Shown here piece by piece: positions 8,608-16,332 of a stretch of 64,000 nucleotides of DNA. Location of the stretch: positions 1,084,419 through 1,148,418 of the forward strand of contig NZ_JAENHL010000007.1 of NCBI RefSeq assembly GCF_016595235.1, given 5' to 3'. Both the position numbers and the translations under genes were made by a program. Within the stretch, counting starts at the first letter, position 1. Each line of letters starts with the position of its first letter. The notes below the pieces were generated by a model, which was not told the origin of the DNA, did not search any database, and saw only the letters and a program-made list of their open reading frames with translations. Source of the stretch: Taklimakanibacter albus. Its GTDB lineage: Bacteria > Pseudomonadota > Alphaproteobacteria > Rhizobiales > Aestuariivirgaceae.

Positions 8608-9519
8608 ATGGCCGCTGCAGACAGTACGATTGCCGAAGTCCTGGAATTCGATGAACGGACCGACTTCTCCGCTCCCGACATACGCGCTCAGGTCCGCGAC
8701 GCGCTCGAGAACGGCAATGTGCTGTATCTCAAAGGCTGCGGATTCGAGCTGACCGAACGTGAGCGCGCCATCATTACCGATCCGAAGATCATTTTTCGCG
8801 GTAATGAGCAGCGCGCCAAGCGCACTGGGCGTCCGACCCTGACCTTCGACATGGCCGTCGATCGGCTGCTGTTCAATTCCATCCGGATGCCCGAAAGGCG
8901 GGAGATCGAGGCGATGCTGCGCCGATATTCCGTATGGTCGCGCGACTTGCTGGAAAAACTGGTGCCGGACTTCGCGCGCGCCTGCGAGCAGAACCGCATC
9001 ATCTATCGCCCCGCCGAGCGCGCCCAGCGACAGGGCCTCCATGTCGATACGACTTACCTCTACCCCACCCAGGGACGCAGCAAGCTACGCATATTCTGCA
9101 ATATCGACCCGTCGGGCCGGCCGCGCGAATGGGAGCTCGGCGAGCGGTTCGAGAATTTCGCGCAACGCTACCTGCCCTCGATTCGTATCGAGCGCAGCTG
9201 GTTCGAGAAGACCACCGACCGCGCCGCCAGTCTCGCCAGAATCGTGACGGGTCAGCGCACCGGCTACGATCACGTGCTCGAAAAAATGCGCCAGCTGGGA
9301 AAGCAGGATCGCGACTTCCAAAAGAAATCTCCGCGGCGCAATTTCAGTTTCCCGGCCGGATCGGCATGGGTGGCGCTGACCGACGTCGTCCTGCATGGCG
9401 GCGTCAGCGGCCAGCACGCGCTCGATCAGGTCTTCTTCCTGCCGCCGGAGGTCATGCGCGATCCCTCGCGGTCCGCGCTGCGAATCCTCGAGCGCCTTTC
9501 CGGCCACACGCTGGTTTAG
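8608..9519 (+). CDS. Kdo hydroxylase family protein (Fe(II)/2-oxoglutarate dioxygenase)
   Basis: 303 residues from the ATG at 8608 (a GTG at 8593 would add five). It matches the Kdo 3-hydroxylase (KdoO) family, which hydroxylates the Kdo sugar of lipopolysaccharide inner core to Ko. Iron ligands are the HVD motif in GLHVDTTY (His145, Asp147) and a second histidine, most likely His263 in VVLHGG. The block SKLRIFCNIDPSGRPREWELGE is characteristic. It has no signal peptide, in line with cytoplasmic action on lipid A precursors. It is followed by a sugar-transfer ATP-grasp gene after 121 bp, pointing to envelope glycolipid modification. Confidence 0.8.
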   Translation: MAAADSTIAEVLEFDERTDFSAPDIRAQVRDALENGNVLYLKGCGFELTERERAIITDPKIIFRGNEQRAKRTGRPTLTFDMAVDRLLFNSIRMPERREIEAMLRRYSVWSRDLLEKLVPDFARACEQNRIIYRPAERAQRQGLHVDTTYLYPTQGRSKLRIFCNIDPSGRPREWELGERFENFAQRYLPSIRIERSWFEKTTDRAASLARIVTGQRTGYDHVLEKMRQLGKQDRDFQKKSPRRNFSFPAGSAWVALTDVVLHGGVSGQHALDQVFFLPPEVMRDPSRSALRILERLSGHTLV

Positions 9520-9640
9520 CGGCGCCCCAGGATTTACGGGCACTACCCGCGCGAGTGAACTATCGACGACTTTGTCTGGGCCGGGGGCCTCTGAGACCTT
9601 GTGAATCTGGACAACTGGTAATGCTGGCTGCCGCCTGATC

Positions 9641-11083
9641 ATGCGTTCCCTCCGTCCACCACCCGCAGATGGCTCGCCGATCGATCGGGCGCGGACGAGA
9701 ATTGGCTTCTGGAAGGCGGTGTTTCGCAGCGATCTCGGACAGATCTATCTCGCCAGCTGCGATCCGCGCGTACGATCGAGCCTGGCCTTCCACATCGTCG
9801 AGGCCATCGTGGACAGACAACATGGCGAAAGTTACCGCTCCCGTGTCGTACATTGTCTCCCGCCGCATTTGTTGTGGATGATGCGGCGGCACGCCGAAAC
9901 GAATGCCCGCTTCATTCATCAGGCCTACTGCCGCGCCCTCTGGCGTGAACGTGGTTTTCTGGCGCGTATCGGCCTGTTGGCCTGGTATCTGGCGTGGCCG
10001 CCGACCTTTGCCTTCACGAGCATCTGGTTCACCACCCTCAACGGCCGGGCCATTGCCCGGCGCACCGGCAAGCCCATGGCCAGACAGGCAATGGAACAGC
10101 TGAGCGTCGCCTGGCGGTTCGGCTGTCTGCCGCCGTCCTACTACATGTTCGAGCTTTTCGACGCGCAAAGGCTGGCGCGCGCCGGCGACTACCTGCATCG
10201 TTTCGAGCTCAAGGGCGGCATCTACCGCCTGATGAAATCGCAAGCCGTTCCCAACATCGCCAGGAAAGACGAATTCATCAAGCGCTGCAGAGCCAACGAT
10301 CTGCCGGTGCCGGCGAACCATCTCGTCCATAAGGCCGGCGCTTCTTTCGCGACCATCGAGCTGCCGCCTTGCGATCTCTTCATCAAGACCTTGCGGGGAA
10401 ATGGCGGCACCGGCGCGGAAGCGTGGCTCTATATGCCGGATGGCCGTTATCGATCGCTCCTCGATGGTGAGCAGATCGGCCGGGACGAACTTCTCGAACG
10501 GATCAACGGACGCGATCAGGACGTCATCGTCCAGACCCGGCTGCGCAGTCACGAAGCCCTCCGTGATCTGAGCAATGGCGCCCTCACAACGGTGCGCATC
10601 CTGACCCTTCTCAACGAGAAAGGCGGTTACGAGGCGACGCATGCCGGCTTCCGCATGGCGATTGGCGCCAACCGGCTGGTCGACAATTCTCATGCCGGCG
10701 GCATCATTGCCGCCGTCGGGATGGAATCAGGGAGATTGGGCCCGGCCACCGATATCGGCCTGCGGCCCGATGTCGGATGGCGCACGCATCATCCCGACAC
10801 CGGTGCCGCGATCGAAGGTCGAATCCTGCCCTTCTGGCCGGAAACGGTCGCCCTGGCATGCCGGGCGCATGCGGCTTTCGCGCCACGGGTCATCATCGGC
10901 TGGGACATCGCCATCACCTCGAATGGACCGGTGCTGATCGAAGGCAATGGCGCTCCCGGCATCGATCTCCCGCAACGCGCTTATCGCGAACCCATCGGCA
11001 ATTCGCGTCTGGGTGAGCTGATCGCCTTTCATCTCCGCAATGATCCCGAGACGATGGCATTGATCAACGACGGCACGGGATAA
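9641..11083 (+). CDS. Sugar-transfer associated ATP-grasp protein
   Basis: 480 residues. The C-terminal ~280 residues match the sugar-transfer-associated ATP-grasp family: KTLRGNGGTGAEAW (ATP lysine), LTTVRILTLLNEKGGYEATHAGFRMAIG, NSHAGGIIAAV, and the metal-binding end VLIEGNGAPGIDLPQ. The N-terminal ~140 residues contain a hydrophobic helix (LARIGLLAWYLAWPPTFAFTS region) that may associate with the membrane. Family members sit in polysaccharide or lipooligosaccharide clusters and may ligate an amino acid to a sugar; the substrate is unknown. The Kdo hydroxylase gene upstream supports a role on the LPS core. Confidence 0.75.
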   Translation: MRSLRPPPADGSPIDRARTRIGFWKAVFRSDLGQIYLASCDPRVRSSLAFHIVEAIVDRQHGESYRSRVVHCLPPHLLWMMRRHAETNARFIHQAYCRALWRERGFLARIGLLAWYLAWPPTFAFTSIWFTTLNGRAIARRTGKPMARQAMEQLSVAWRFGCLPPSYYMFELFDAQRLARAGDYLHRFELKGGIYRLMKSQAVPNIARKDEFIKRCRANDLPVPANHLVHKAGASFATIELPPCDLFIKTLRGNGGTGAEAWLYMPDGRYRSLLDGEQIGRDELLERINGRDQDVIVQTRLRSHEALRDLSNGALTTVRILTLLNEKGGYEATHAGFRMAIGANRLVDNSHAGGIIAAVGMESGRLGPATDIGLRPDVGWRTHHPDTGAAIEGRILPFWPETVALACRAHAAFAPRVIIGWDIAITSNGPVLIEGNGAPGIDLPQRAYREPIGNSRLGELIAFHLRNDPETMALINDGTG

Positions 11084-11095
11084 CCGGGAATTGAT

Positions 11096-11260
11096 CTAGC
11101 TCCGCTTCCGTCCATGATGGACGAGCCAGTCGATATGGCCACGGGCTACACCGATATCGGCCAGCATGGCGTCATCGGTACCGCGCAGGCGGCGCGTGGC
11201 GCACCAGCTGTCGATCGCCCCCGATACGCGGCGCAGAGCGGCAAACGCCTGGATGATCAT
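11096..11260 (-). CDS. DUF1127-family micro-protein (54 aa)
   Basis: A short gene with ATG at 11258-11260, stop TAG at 11096-11098, and a strong GGAGGT ribosome-binding site eight bases upstream. The product is arginine-rich and carries the DUF1127 signature LRGTDDAMLADIGVARGHI, where LxDIGxxRxxI is diagnostic. DUF1127 proteins of alphaproteobacteria include small RNA-binding or phosphate/carbon-metabolism modulators. It is divergent from the LysR gene at 11360, a pairing common for this family, so the LysR protein may control it. Confidence 0.8.
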   Translation of the reverse strand: MIIQAFAALRRVSGAIDSWCATRRLRGTDDAMLADIGVARGHIDWLVHHGRKRS

Positions 11261-11289
11261 GACACGGCACCTCCAATTTCCTCACGCTA

Positions 11290-11340
11290 TCGGACACCTG
11301 GGCAGTTGATCTGTCCAACAAGTAGTTGAAATATGGGCCA
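11290..11340. promoter_or_regulatory. Probable LysR operator region between DUF1127 and lysR genes
   Basis: The 99-bp divergent gap (11261-11359) holds two spaced copies of the string AGTTGA, one in GGCAGTTGATCTG and one in AGTAGTTGAAATA, about 20 bases apart. LysR regulators usually bind such paired half-sites between themselves and a divergent target. The exact operator boundaries are inferred. Confidence 0.35.
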
Positions 11341-11359
11341 TGAGGGAAACTCATCACCC

Positions 11360-12211
11360 ATGGACATCGACCTTCTGAAGAGCTTCATCGCGATCTGTGA
11401 AACCGGCAGCTTCACCCAGGCTGCCCGCCAGGTCGGGCGCACCCAGTCGGCGGTGAGCCTGCAGGTCCGGCGCCTCGAGGACCTGCTGGGCCGCCCGCTG
11501 CTGCTGCGTTCGAGCGCCAGCGTCGCGCTCACCGAGCATGGCGAGCTGTTTCTGGGCTACGCCAAGGACATCATGGCGTCCTATAATGGCGCACTCACCG
11601 CCTTCAACCGCGGTTCGGTGGAAGGCGTCGTGGTGCTGGGCCTGTCGGAGGATTATGCGCCGCGCATCCTTTCCGAGGTGCTGAGAAGCTTTATTGAGCT
11701 CTATCCGCTCGCCACCGTCGATCTGGTGCTGGAGGACTCGAAGCTCCTGGTGAAGAAGCTGGCCGAAGGTGCTGTCGACCTCGCTTTCATCACCGAGGGC
11801 GAGGGCCCGGTGCGCGGCGGCCCGATCGCCTTCCGCGACCAGATCGTCTGGGTGGCGCCGCGCGAGGGAAATCTGCATGAGCGCGAACCGGTGCCCATCG
11901 CAATACGCAACGAGGACGACAGTTATACCCGCTTCATGGTCTCATCGCTCCAGGCCATGAAGCGCCGCTACCGCACCGCCGTCATCAGCCGCAGCATCAC
12001 GGGCCTGCGCGCCGCGGTAGCCGGCGGCCTCGCGCTAAGCGCCATGGTGCGCAGCAGCGTCACCTCCGATATGCGCGAGCTCACCGAGGCGGAAGGTTTT
12101 CCGCCGCTCGCCGAGTTCAACATCCGGCTGGAGCGCGCCCATGGGCGCAAGAGCGCCATCATCGACCGGCTGGAAGCGCATCTGATGACGCGCTTTTCCG
12201 AGGAAAGATGA
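11360..12211 (+). CDS. LysR-family transcriptional regulator
   Basis: 283 residues from the ATG at 11360. The N-terminal winged HTH is plain (LLKSFIAICETGSFTQAA, GRTQSAVSLQVRRLEDLLGRPLLLR), followed by a periplasmic-binding-like effector domain (VVVLGLSEDYAP, VDLVLEDSKLLVKKLAEGAVDLAFITEG). The subgroup beginning MDIDLLKSF is common in Rhizobiales next to DUF1127 genes. It ends base-to-base against ccdA, which is convergent. Confidence 0.88.
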   Translation: MDIDLLKSFIAICETGSFTQAARQVGRTQSAVSLQVRRLEDLLGRPLLLRSSASVALTEHGELFLGYAKDIMASYNGALTAFNRGSVEGVVVLGLSEDYAPRILSEVLRSFIELYPLATVDLVLEDSKLLVKKLAEGAVDLAFITEGEGPVRGGPIAFRDQIVWVAPREGNLHEREPVPIAIRNEDDSYTRFMVSSLQAMKRRYRTAVISRSITGLRAAVAGGLALSAMVRSSVTSDMRELTEAEGFPPLAEFNIRLERAHGRKSAIIDRLEAHLMTRFSEER

Positions 12212-12934
12212 TCACCCGATCTTCGAAAAGATCGGGAAAGTCTCGAGCAGCCAATAGGCGAAATTCTGATGGAGGCCCGTGAGGAAAGCGATGCCGGCCA
12301 GGATGAGCAGCACGCCCATCGCTTTCTCGACGATGTTGAGATGTTTAGCGAAACGCTTGAGGAAGGTGAGGAACCGGCCGACCGCGAGGGCCGCGAGCAG
12401 GAACGGCACACCGAGGCCCGCCGAATAGACGGCGAGCAGGAAGGCGCCGCGCCCGACACTGTCCTCGCTCGCCGCGACAGCCAGAATGGTGGCGAGCACC
12501 GGCCCGATGCAGGGCGTCCAGCCGAAAGCGAAAGCAAGTCCCACCGCATAGGCGCCGAGGAGCCCGGCGGGCCGCGCCTCCTGCTGGTAGCGTTTCTCTC
12601 GGTTGATGAAGGCGAAGCGGAAGACGCCGAGGAAATGCAGGCCCATCAGGATGATGACGACGCCGGCGAGCTGGGCGAGCAGCGGCAGATGCTCACGCAG
12701 GAATTGTCCGGCAACCGAAGCGGTGGCGCCGAGCAGTACGAAGACGGTCGAGAAGCCGAGCACGAAGGCGACTGAGGCAAAGAGCGTGCGCCGGCGCGAG
12801 ATCGCCTGATTCTCGGTCAGGTCGTCGAGCGAGGCGCCAGTGATGAAGCACAGATAAGGCGGCACCAGCGGCAGCACACACGGGCTGAGAAAGCTCAGGA
12901 GCCCGCCGAAAAACGCCGTCAGAATGGAAAACAC
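12212..12934 (-). CDS. ccdA: Cytochrome c biogenesis protein CcdA
   Basis: About 240 residues with six predicted membrane helices. Two redox cysteines lie in the family positions LSPCVLPLVPPYL and GWTPCIGPVLA. CcdA carries electrons from cytoplasmic thioredoxin across the membrane to periplasmic thiol proteins for haem attachment. The best start is the GTG at 12934 (VFSILTAFFGG); upstream codons to 12994 are not conserved. It is divergent from znuA across a 150-bp gap. Confidence 0.88.
   Translation of the reverse strand: MFSILTAFFGGLLSFLSPCVLPLVPPYLCFITGASLDDLTENQAISRRRTLFASVAFVLGFSTVFVLLGATASVAGQFLREHLPLLAQLAGVVIILMGLHFLGVFRFAFINREKRYQQEARPAGLLGAYAVGLAFAFGWTPCIGPVLATILAVAASEDSVGRGAFLLAVYSAGLGVPFLLAALAVGRFLTFLKRFAKHLNIVEKAMGVLLILAGIAFLTGLHQNFAYWLLETFPIFSKIG
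12215..12236. terminator. Hairpin at convergent lysR/ccdA ends
   Basis: A perfect 9-bp stem, CCCGATCTT / AAGATCGGG, with a CGAA tetraloop starts four bases after the LysR stop. It lies inside the last codons of ccdA. There is no long T tract, so termination of the LysR transcript is plausible but not certain. Confidence 0.4.
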
Positions 12935-13033
12935 GTCAGAAAGCCTCGCGACATCGTCTCGCTTCCTCCCTTGGCCGGTTGCAACGGCCGGCACAACTCA
13001 CGAAAGGCCGCAGGGCTTTCAACAAGCTGTCAC

Positions 13034-13073
13034 TTGACAAGGGTCGATCTATGTTATGTTATAATATAACATA
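13034..13073 (+). promoter_or_regulatory. Zur-box promoter of znuA
   Basis: A perfect 19-bp palindrome, TATGTTATA-A-TATAACATA, lies at 13055-13073. It matches the proteobacterial Zur operator core TGTTATA-N-TATAACA. A consensus -35 TTGACA is at 13034-13039 and a TATAAT-like -10 (13060-13065) is buried in the palindrome, so bound Zur would block RNA polymerase. The znuA ATG follows 12 bases after the palindrome. Zinc repression of znuA is strongly expected. Confidence 0.85.
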
Positions 13074-13085
13074 GAGGAGAAAGTG

Positions 13086-14036
13086 ATGCCCGCGACCGCC
13101 CGTTTTGCCTTGGCCTGCCTGTTTGCCACCACCTTCAGCACCGCCAGCCTTGCCGCCCCCAAAGTAGTGGCCACCATCAAGCCGATCCACTCCATCGCCG
13201 CCAATGTCATGGCTGGCGTGGCCGAGCCCGACTTGCTGCTCGATGCCGCGGTGTCCGAGCACACCGCCCAACTCACCCCTTCCCAGGTCCGCGCCATGCA
13301 GAATGCCGACCTGATCGTGGCGGTGGGCGAAAATCTCGAGGCTTTCCTGCACAAGGCGCTGGAGAATCCCGAGATCGGCCAGAAGAAGGTCTTCGAGGCG
13401 GGTGAAGCCCCAGGCGTCAAGTCGCTCCCTGCCCGCGATGGCGGCCTGTGGGAGCCGCATTCCGATGAAGGCGAAAGCGAGGAGGCTCACGCAGAGGAAG
13501 GTCATGACCATGATCATGGCGGCCATGATCCCCATATCTGGATGGACCCTGAGAACGCCAAGGCGATCGCTCATGAGCTCGCCAAGACGCTGGCCGGTCT
13601 CGACAGCGCCAATGCCGGCAGATACCAGGAGAACGCCGCCAAATTCGCGAGCAGTCTCGACGCGCTCTCGGCTGAGATAAAAACCGAGATCGCACCCGTT
13701 CAGGACAAGCGGTACATCGTCTTCCACGATGCCTATCAATATTTTGAAGCGCGTTTCGGCATGAATCCGGCCGGCAGCGTCACCGTCAATCCGGAAGTGA
13801 CGCCGGGCGCCAAGCGCCTGAAGGAAATTCACGACCGTATCGCCGAGACGAAGGCGGTCTGTGTCTTTGCGGAACCGCAATTCGAGCCGAAATATGTGGA
13901 GACCGTCATCGAAGGCACCAAAGCCAAAACCGCCGTGCTCGACGGCCTGGGCGCGCAGGAACCCAAAGGTCCTGACGCCTATGCCGGCATGATGCGCCGT
14001 TTTGTGACGTCACTCACCGGCTGCCTGAAGGGATAA
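13086..14036 (+). CDS. znuA: Zinc ABC transporter substrate-binding protein ZnuA
   Basis: 316 residues with a signal peptide cut after the SLAA region. It has the ZnuA pattern: TIKPIHSIAANVM (first His ligand), a charged His-rich flexible loop of about 25 residues ending HDPHIWMDP (second ligand), VFHDAYQYF (third) and a C-terminal Cys. It captures periplasmic zinc for ZnuBC. The start is the ATG at 13086 with GAGGAGA upstream; a GTG at 13083 is possible. The permease and ATPase genes are absent here. The next genes encode DUF1007 and NicO-family proteins instead. Confidence 0.92.
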   Translation: MPATARFALACLFATTFSTASLAAPKVVATIKPIHSIAANVMAGVAEPDLLLDAAVSEHTAQLTPSQVRAMQNADLIVAVGENLEAFLHKALENPEIGQKKVFEAGEAPGVKSLPARDGGLWEPHSDEGESEEAHAEEGHDHDHGGHDPHIWMDPENAKAIAHELAKTLAGLDSANAGRYQENAAKFASSLDALSAEIKTEIAPVQDKRYIVFHDAYQYFEARFGMNPAGSVTVNPEVTPGAKRLKEIHDRIAETKAVCVFAEPQFEPKYVETVIEGTKAKTAVLDGLGAQEPKGPDAYAGMMRRFVTSLTGCLKG

Positions 14037-14057
14037 CGCAGCCGTAACTTCACTTTT

Positions 14058-14122
14058 CCGCCGCATTCCCCCATCATCCCTCACTCATCCAGTGATTTGG
14101 GACATGTTCGGGAATGCGGCGG
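14058..14122 (+). promoter_or_regulatory. Long inverted repeat covering the DUF1007 start codon
   Basis: A perfect 13-bp inverted repeat: CCGCCGCATTCCC at 14058-14070 and GGGAATGCGGCGG at 14110-14122, separated by 39 bases. The right arm contains the ATG (14114-14116) of the DUF1007 gene, and no clear Shine-Dalgarno precedes it. In mRNA the stem would sequester the start codon, suggesting translational control or coupling. Confidence 0.6.
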
Positions 14123-14779
14123 AGTATCCTTTTCGGAGCGGCAATGTCGGCCATGGCCTTGGGCAGCGCCGCGCCCGCTTTCGCCCATCCCCATGTCTGG
14201 ATCGTCATGCGCTCCGACGTCGTCTTCAACGACAAGGGTCAGGTGAGCGGCATCGCGGTGGAATGGACTTTCGATGACGGCTACGCGCAAATGGCGCTCG
14301 ACGGCCTCGATACCAATGGCGACGGCGTCTACAGCCAGGACGAGCTCGAGCCCTTGACGAAGGAAAATCTGAGCTCGCTCAAGGATTACAATTATTTCGT
14401 CGTGCCGCGTGTGAATGGCAAGGTCGTCCCGATCGGCGAGCCCGTCGAGCCCGGCCAGATCTACAGCAGCGGCAAGCTCGAGCTGCATTTCACCGTACCG
14501 CTCGCGACACCGGTCGACCCGCATAAGGTGGAATTCCACTACAAGGTCTATGACCCGGAATTCTACATCGCCTTCGACTATGTCGAGCAGGATCCGGTCG
14601 GCGTCATCGGCACATTGCCCGCCGATTGCCGGCTCAAGGTCGAGCCGGTCGTTTCCGACCAGCAGCTCAACCAGACGCGCGAAATGCTCTCCACCAAAGG
14701 CACCGACTGGAAACCGCCCGAGGATGAGGATTTCGGCGGCATGTTCGCGCAACCGGCCTTGATCATCTGCGGCCAATGA
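14114..14779 (+). CDS. DUF1007 family periplasmic protein
   Basis: 221 residues with a signal peptide (cut near AFAHPHVW). It matches DUF1007 (HPHVWI start, VEWTFDDGYAQMALDG), a family found upstream of NicO metal permeases and thought to be their periplasmic partner. It has an EF-hand-like loop, DTNGDGVYSQDE. Its stop overlaps the start of the NicO gene by four bases (14776-14779). The metal carried is uncertain: the family is linked to nickel/cobalt, but the Zur-controlled znuA upstream points to zinc. Confidence 0.85.
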   Translation: MRRSILFGAAMSAMALGSAAPAFAHPHVWIVMRSDVVFNDKGQVSGIAVEWTFDDGYAQMALDGLDTNGDGVYSQDELEPLTKENLSSLKDYNYFVVPRVNGKVVPIGEPVEPGQIYSSGKLELHFTVPLATPVDPHKVEFHYKVYDPEFYIAFDYVEQDPVGVIGTLPADCRLKVEPVVSDQQLNQTREMLSTKGTDWKPPEDEDFGGMFAQPALIICGQ

Positions 14780-15891
14780 CCCTGATCGCCCGGCTTCTCG
14801 CTCTCTTCCTGCTGGCCTGTGTCGCCAGTCCCGGCTTCCTCACCGTGCCCCTTCACGCCCAGGAGCAGCCGAGTGAGACGGCGCCGAAGATCGACAAGCG
14901 CAAGCTTCTGGTCCAGCCGCGCAATGCCGACGGCACCATCATCATGCCCTCTTTCTGGAGCGATCCGGTCCTCTGGGTCATCGAGCAGCAGCGCAGCTTC
15001 TATGGCGCCATGTCGCAATCGCTGCGCCAGATGAAGGCGCAATCCTCGCTGCTTCCCGCCTATACGCTGATGCTGTTGAGCTTCGGTTATGGCATCTTTC
15101 ATGCCGCGGGTCCGGGCCATGGCAAGGCGGTGATCTCCGCCTGGCTACTCGCCACCGAGAATGAACTGCGCCGCGGCATCCTGATCGCCTTCATGAGCGC
15201 CCTCATCCAGGCTTTGACCGCCATCGTGGTGATCAGCTTGCTTCTGCTGCTGGTGACCGCGGTGGGGTCGACCGCGCGCGATGTCGCCGGGTTCCTCGAA
15301 ACCGCCAGCTACGCGTTGATCGCGCTGATGGGTGCCTATCTGATCTGGTCGGCCTTCCGCCCGCATGCCCATGCGCATGCATCTGAACCAGCGCACGCGC
15401 ACGCGCATGATCACCCTCACGATCATGGTCACGGGCATCATCATGATCATGGCCATGATCATCACGCTCACCACGATCACCATCACCATGATCACGGGCA
15501 GGAATGCGGCTGCGGTCATTCCCATGTGCCGCAGGCGAGCGAGGTCAAGGGCGACTGGTCGTTGACCAAGGCCCTGTCGCTCTCCTTCGCGGTCGGGATA
15601 AGGCCGTGCACCGGAGCGCTCCTGGTGCTGATCGCGGCCAATGCGCTCGGCCTCTACTGGGCCGGCATCACCTCGACCCTCGTGATGGCGCTCGGCACGG
15701 CGATCACCGTCTCGGTCATCGCCGCCATCGCCGTCTATTCGAAGAAGCTGGCGCTGCGCCTCGCCAAGAAGGAAGCCGCCTGGCTCGATCACGCCGCCTT
15801 CGGCCTCAGGGTGATCGGCGGCCTGGCGATTCTGGGGCTCGGCGGCCTGCTCTTCTGGGGCTCGCTCTATTCCACCAATATGATGATGTAA
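14776..15891 (+). CDS. NicO/RcnA-family nickel/cobalt (or zinc) membrane transporter
   Basis: 371 residues. A signal-like N-terminus and periplasmic stretch are followed by six or so helices in two blocks, with the family motif GYGIFHAAGPGHGKAVIS in the first block and AVGIRPCTGALLVL in the second. Between them is a cytoplasmic loop (~195-255) made almost entirely of His, Asp and Gly, with HxH and CGCGH elements, a typical metal-sensing or storage loop. Family members move Ni or Co, some as exporters. It is translationally coupled to DUF1007. Confidence 0.88.
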   Translation: MTLIARLLALFLLACVASPGFLTVPLHAQEQPSETAPKIDKRKLLVQPRNADGTIIMPSFWSDPVLWVIEQQRSFYGAMSQSLRQMKAQSSLLPAYTLMLLSFGYGIFHAAGPGHGKAVISAWLLATENELRRGILIAFMSALIQALTAIVVISLLLLLVTAVGSTARDVAGFLETASYALIALMGAYLIWSAFRPHAHAHASEPAHAHAHDHPHDHGHGHHHDHGHDHHAHHDHHHHDHGQECGCGHSHVPQASEVKGDWSLTKALSLSFAVGIRPCTGALLVLIAANALGLYWAGITSTLVMALGTAITVSVIAAIAVYSKKLALRLAKKEAAWLDHAAFGLRVIGGLAILGLGGLLFWGSLYSTNMMM

Positions 15892-15896
15892 GTTTC

Positions 15897-16331
15897 ATGC
15901 TCACCCGGCGCGTTTTTCTCACTTTCATCGCCATGGCCGCCACCGCGTCCAAGGCCCTGGCGCATTCCTTCAAGATCGGCGAGATCGCGATCGGCCATGT
16001 CTGGGGCCTGCCGTCGGAGACGCGCGAGACCCAGGTCTTCGTGCCTCTGTCCAACCGCGGCAAGGAAACAGATGCGCTGGTCGCCGCGCGCTCAACCGTC
16101 TGCTCGATGATCGAGTTGCGCCAGAACAACCGTTATGATGATCCGGCGCTCACGTCGGTCGTCGCCGATCCCGGCAAACCGGTCGCGATGCGCAAAGGCG
16201 CGAGGCACCTCCGCCTCATCGGCCTCACCAAGCCGCTCAAGGTCGGCGACCGCTTCGACATGATCCTCGATTTCGAGAAAGCCGGCGAGATCACCGTCGA
16301 GGTGATCGTCGAGGACGGCTCGGGGCATTGA
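15897..16331 (+). CDS. PCuAC-like copper chaperone homologue with altered metal site
   Basis: 144 residues with a signal peptide (cut after ALAH). The fold matches PCuAC/DUF461 (GARHLRLIGLTKPLKVGDRFDMILDFEKAGEITVEV). In true PCuAC proteins copper is held by an H-Mx10-M-HxM set; here HIMLMGL is replaced by HLRLIGL and the upstream Met-rich segment is gone, so at most one histidine of the site remains. It starts six bases after the NicO stop and probably belongs to the same operon. It may bind another metal or none. Confidence 0.7.
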   Translation: MLTRRVFLTFIAMAATASKALAHSFKIGEIAIGHVWGLPSETRETQVFVPLSNRGKETDALVAARSTVCSMIELRQNNRYDDPALTSVVADPGKPVAMRKGARHLRLIGLTKPLKVGDRFDMILDFEKAGEITVEVIVEDGSGH

Positions 16332-16332
16332 A

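Noticed and set aside
15364-15510. Dense repeats of CATGATCAC-like bases, considered as a CRISPR or satellite array
   Set aside because: The stretch encodes the His/Asp/Gly-rich loop of the NicO-family transporter in frame, with no spacers.
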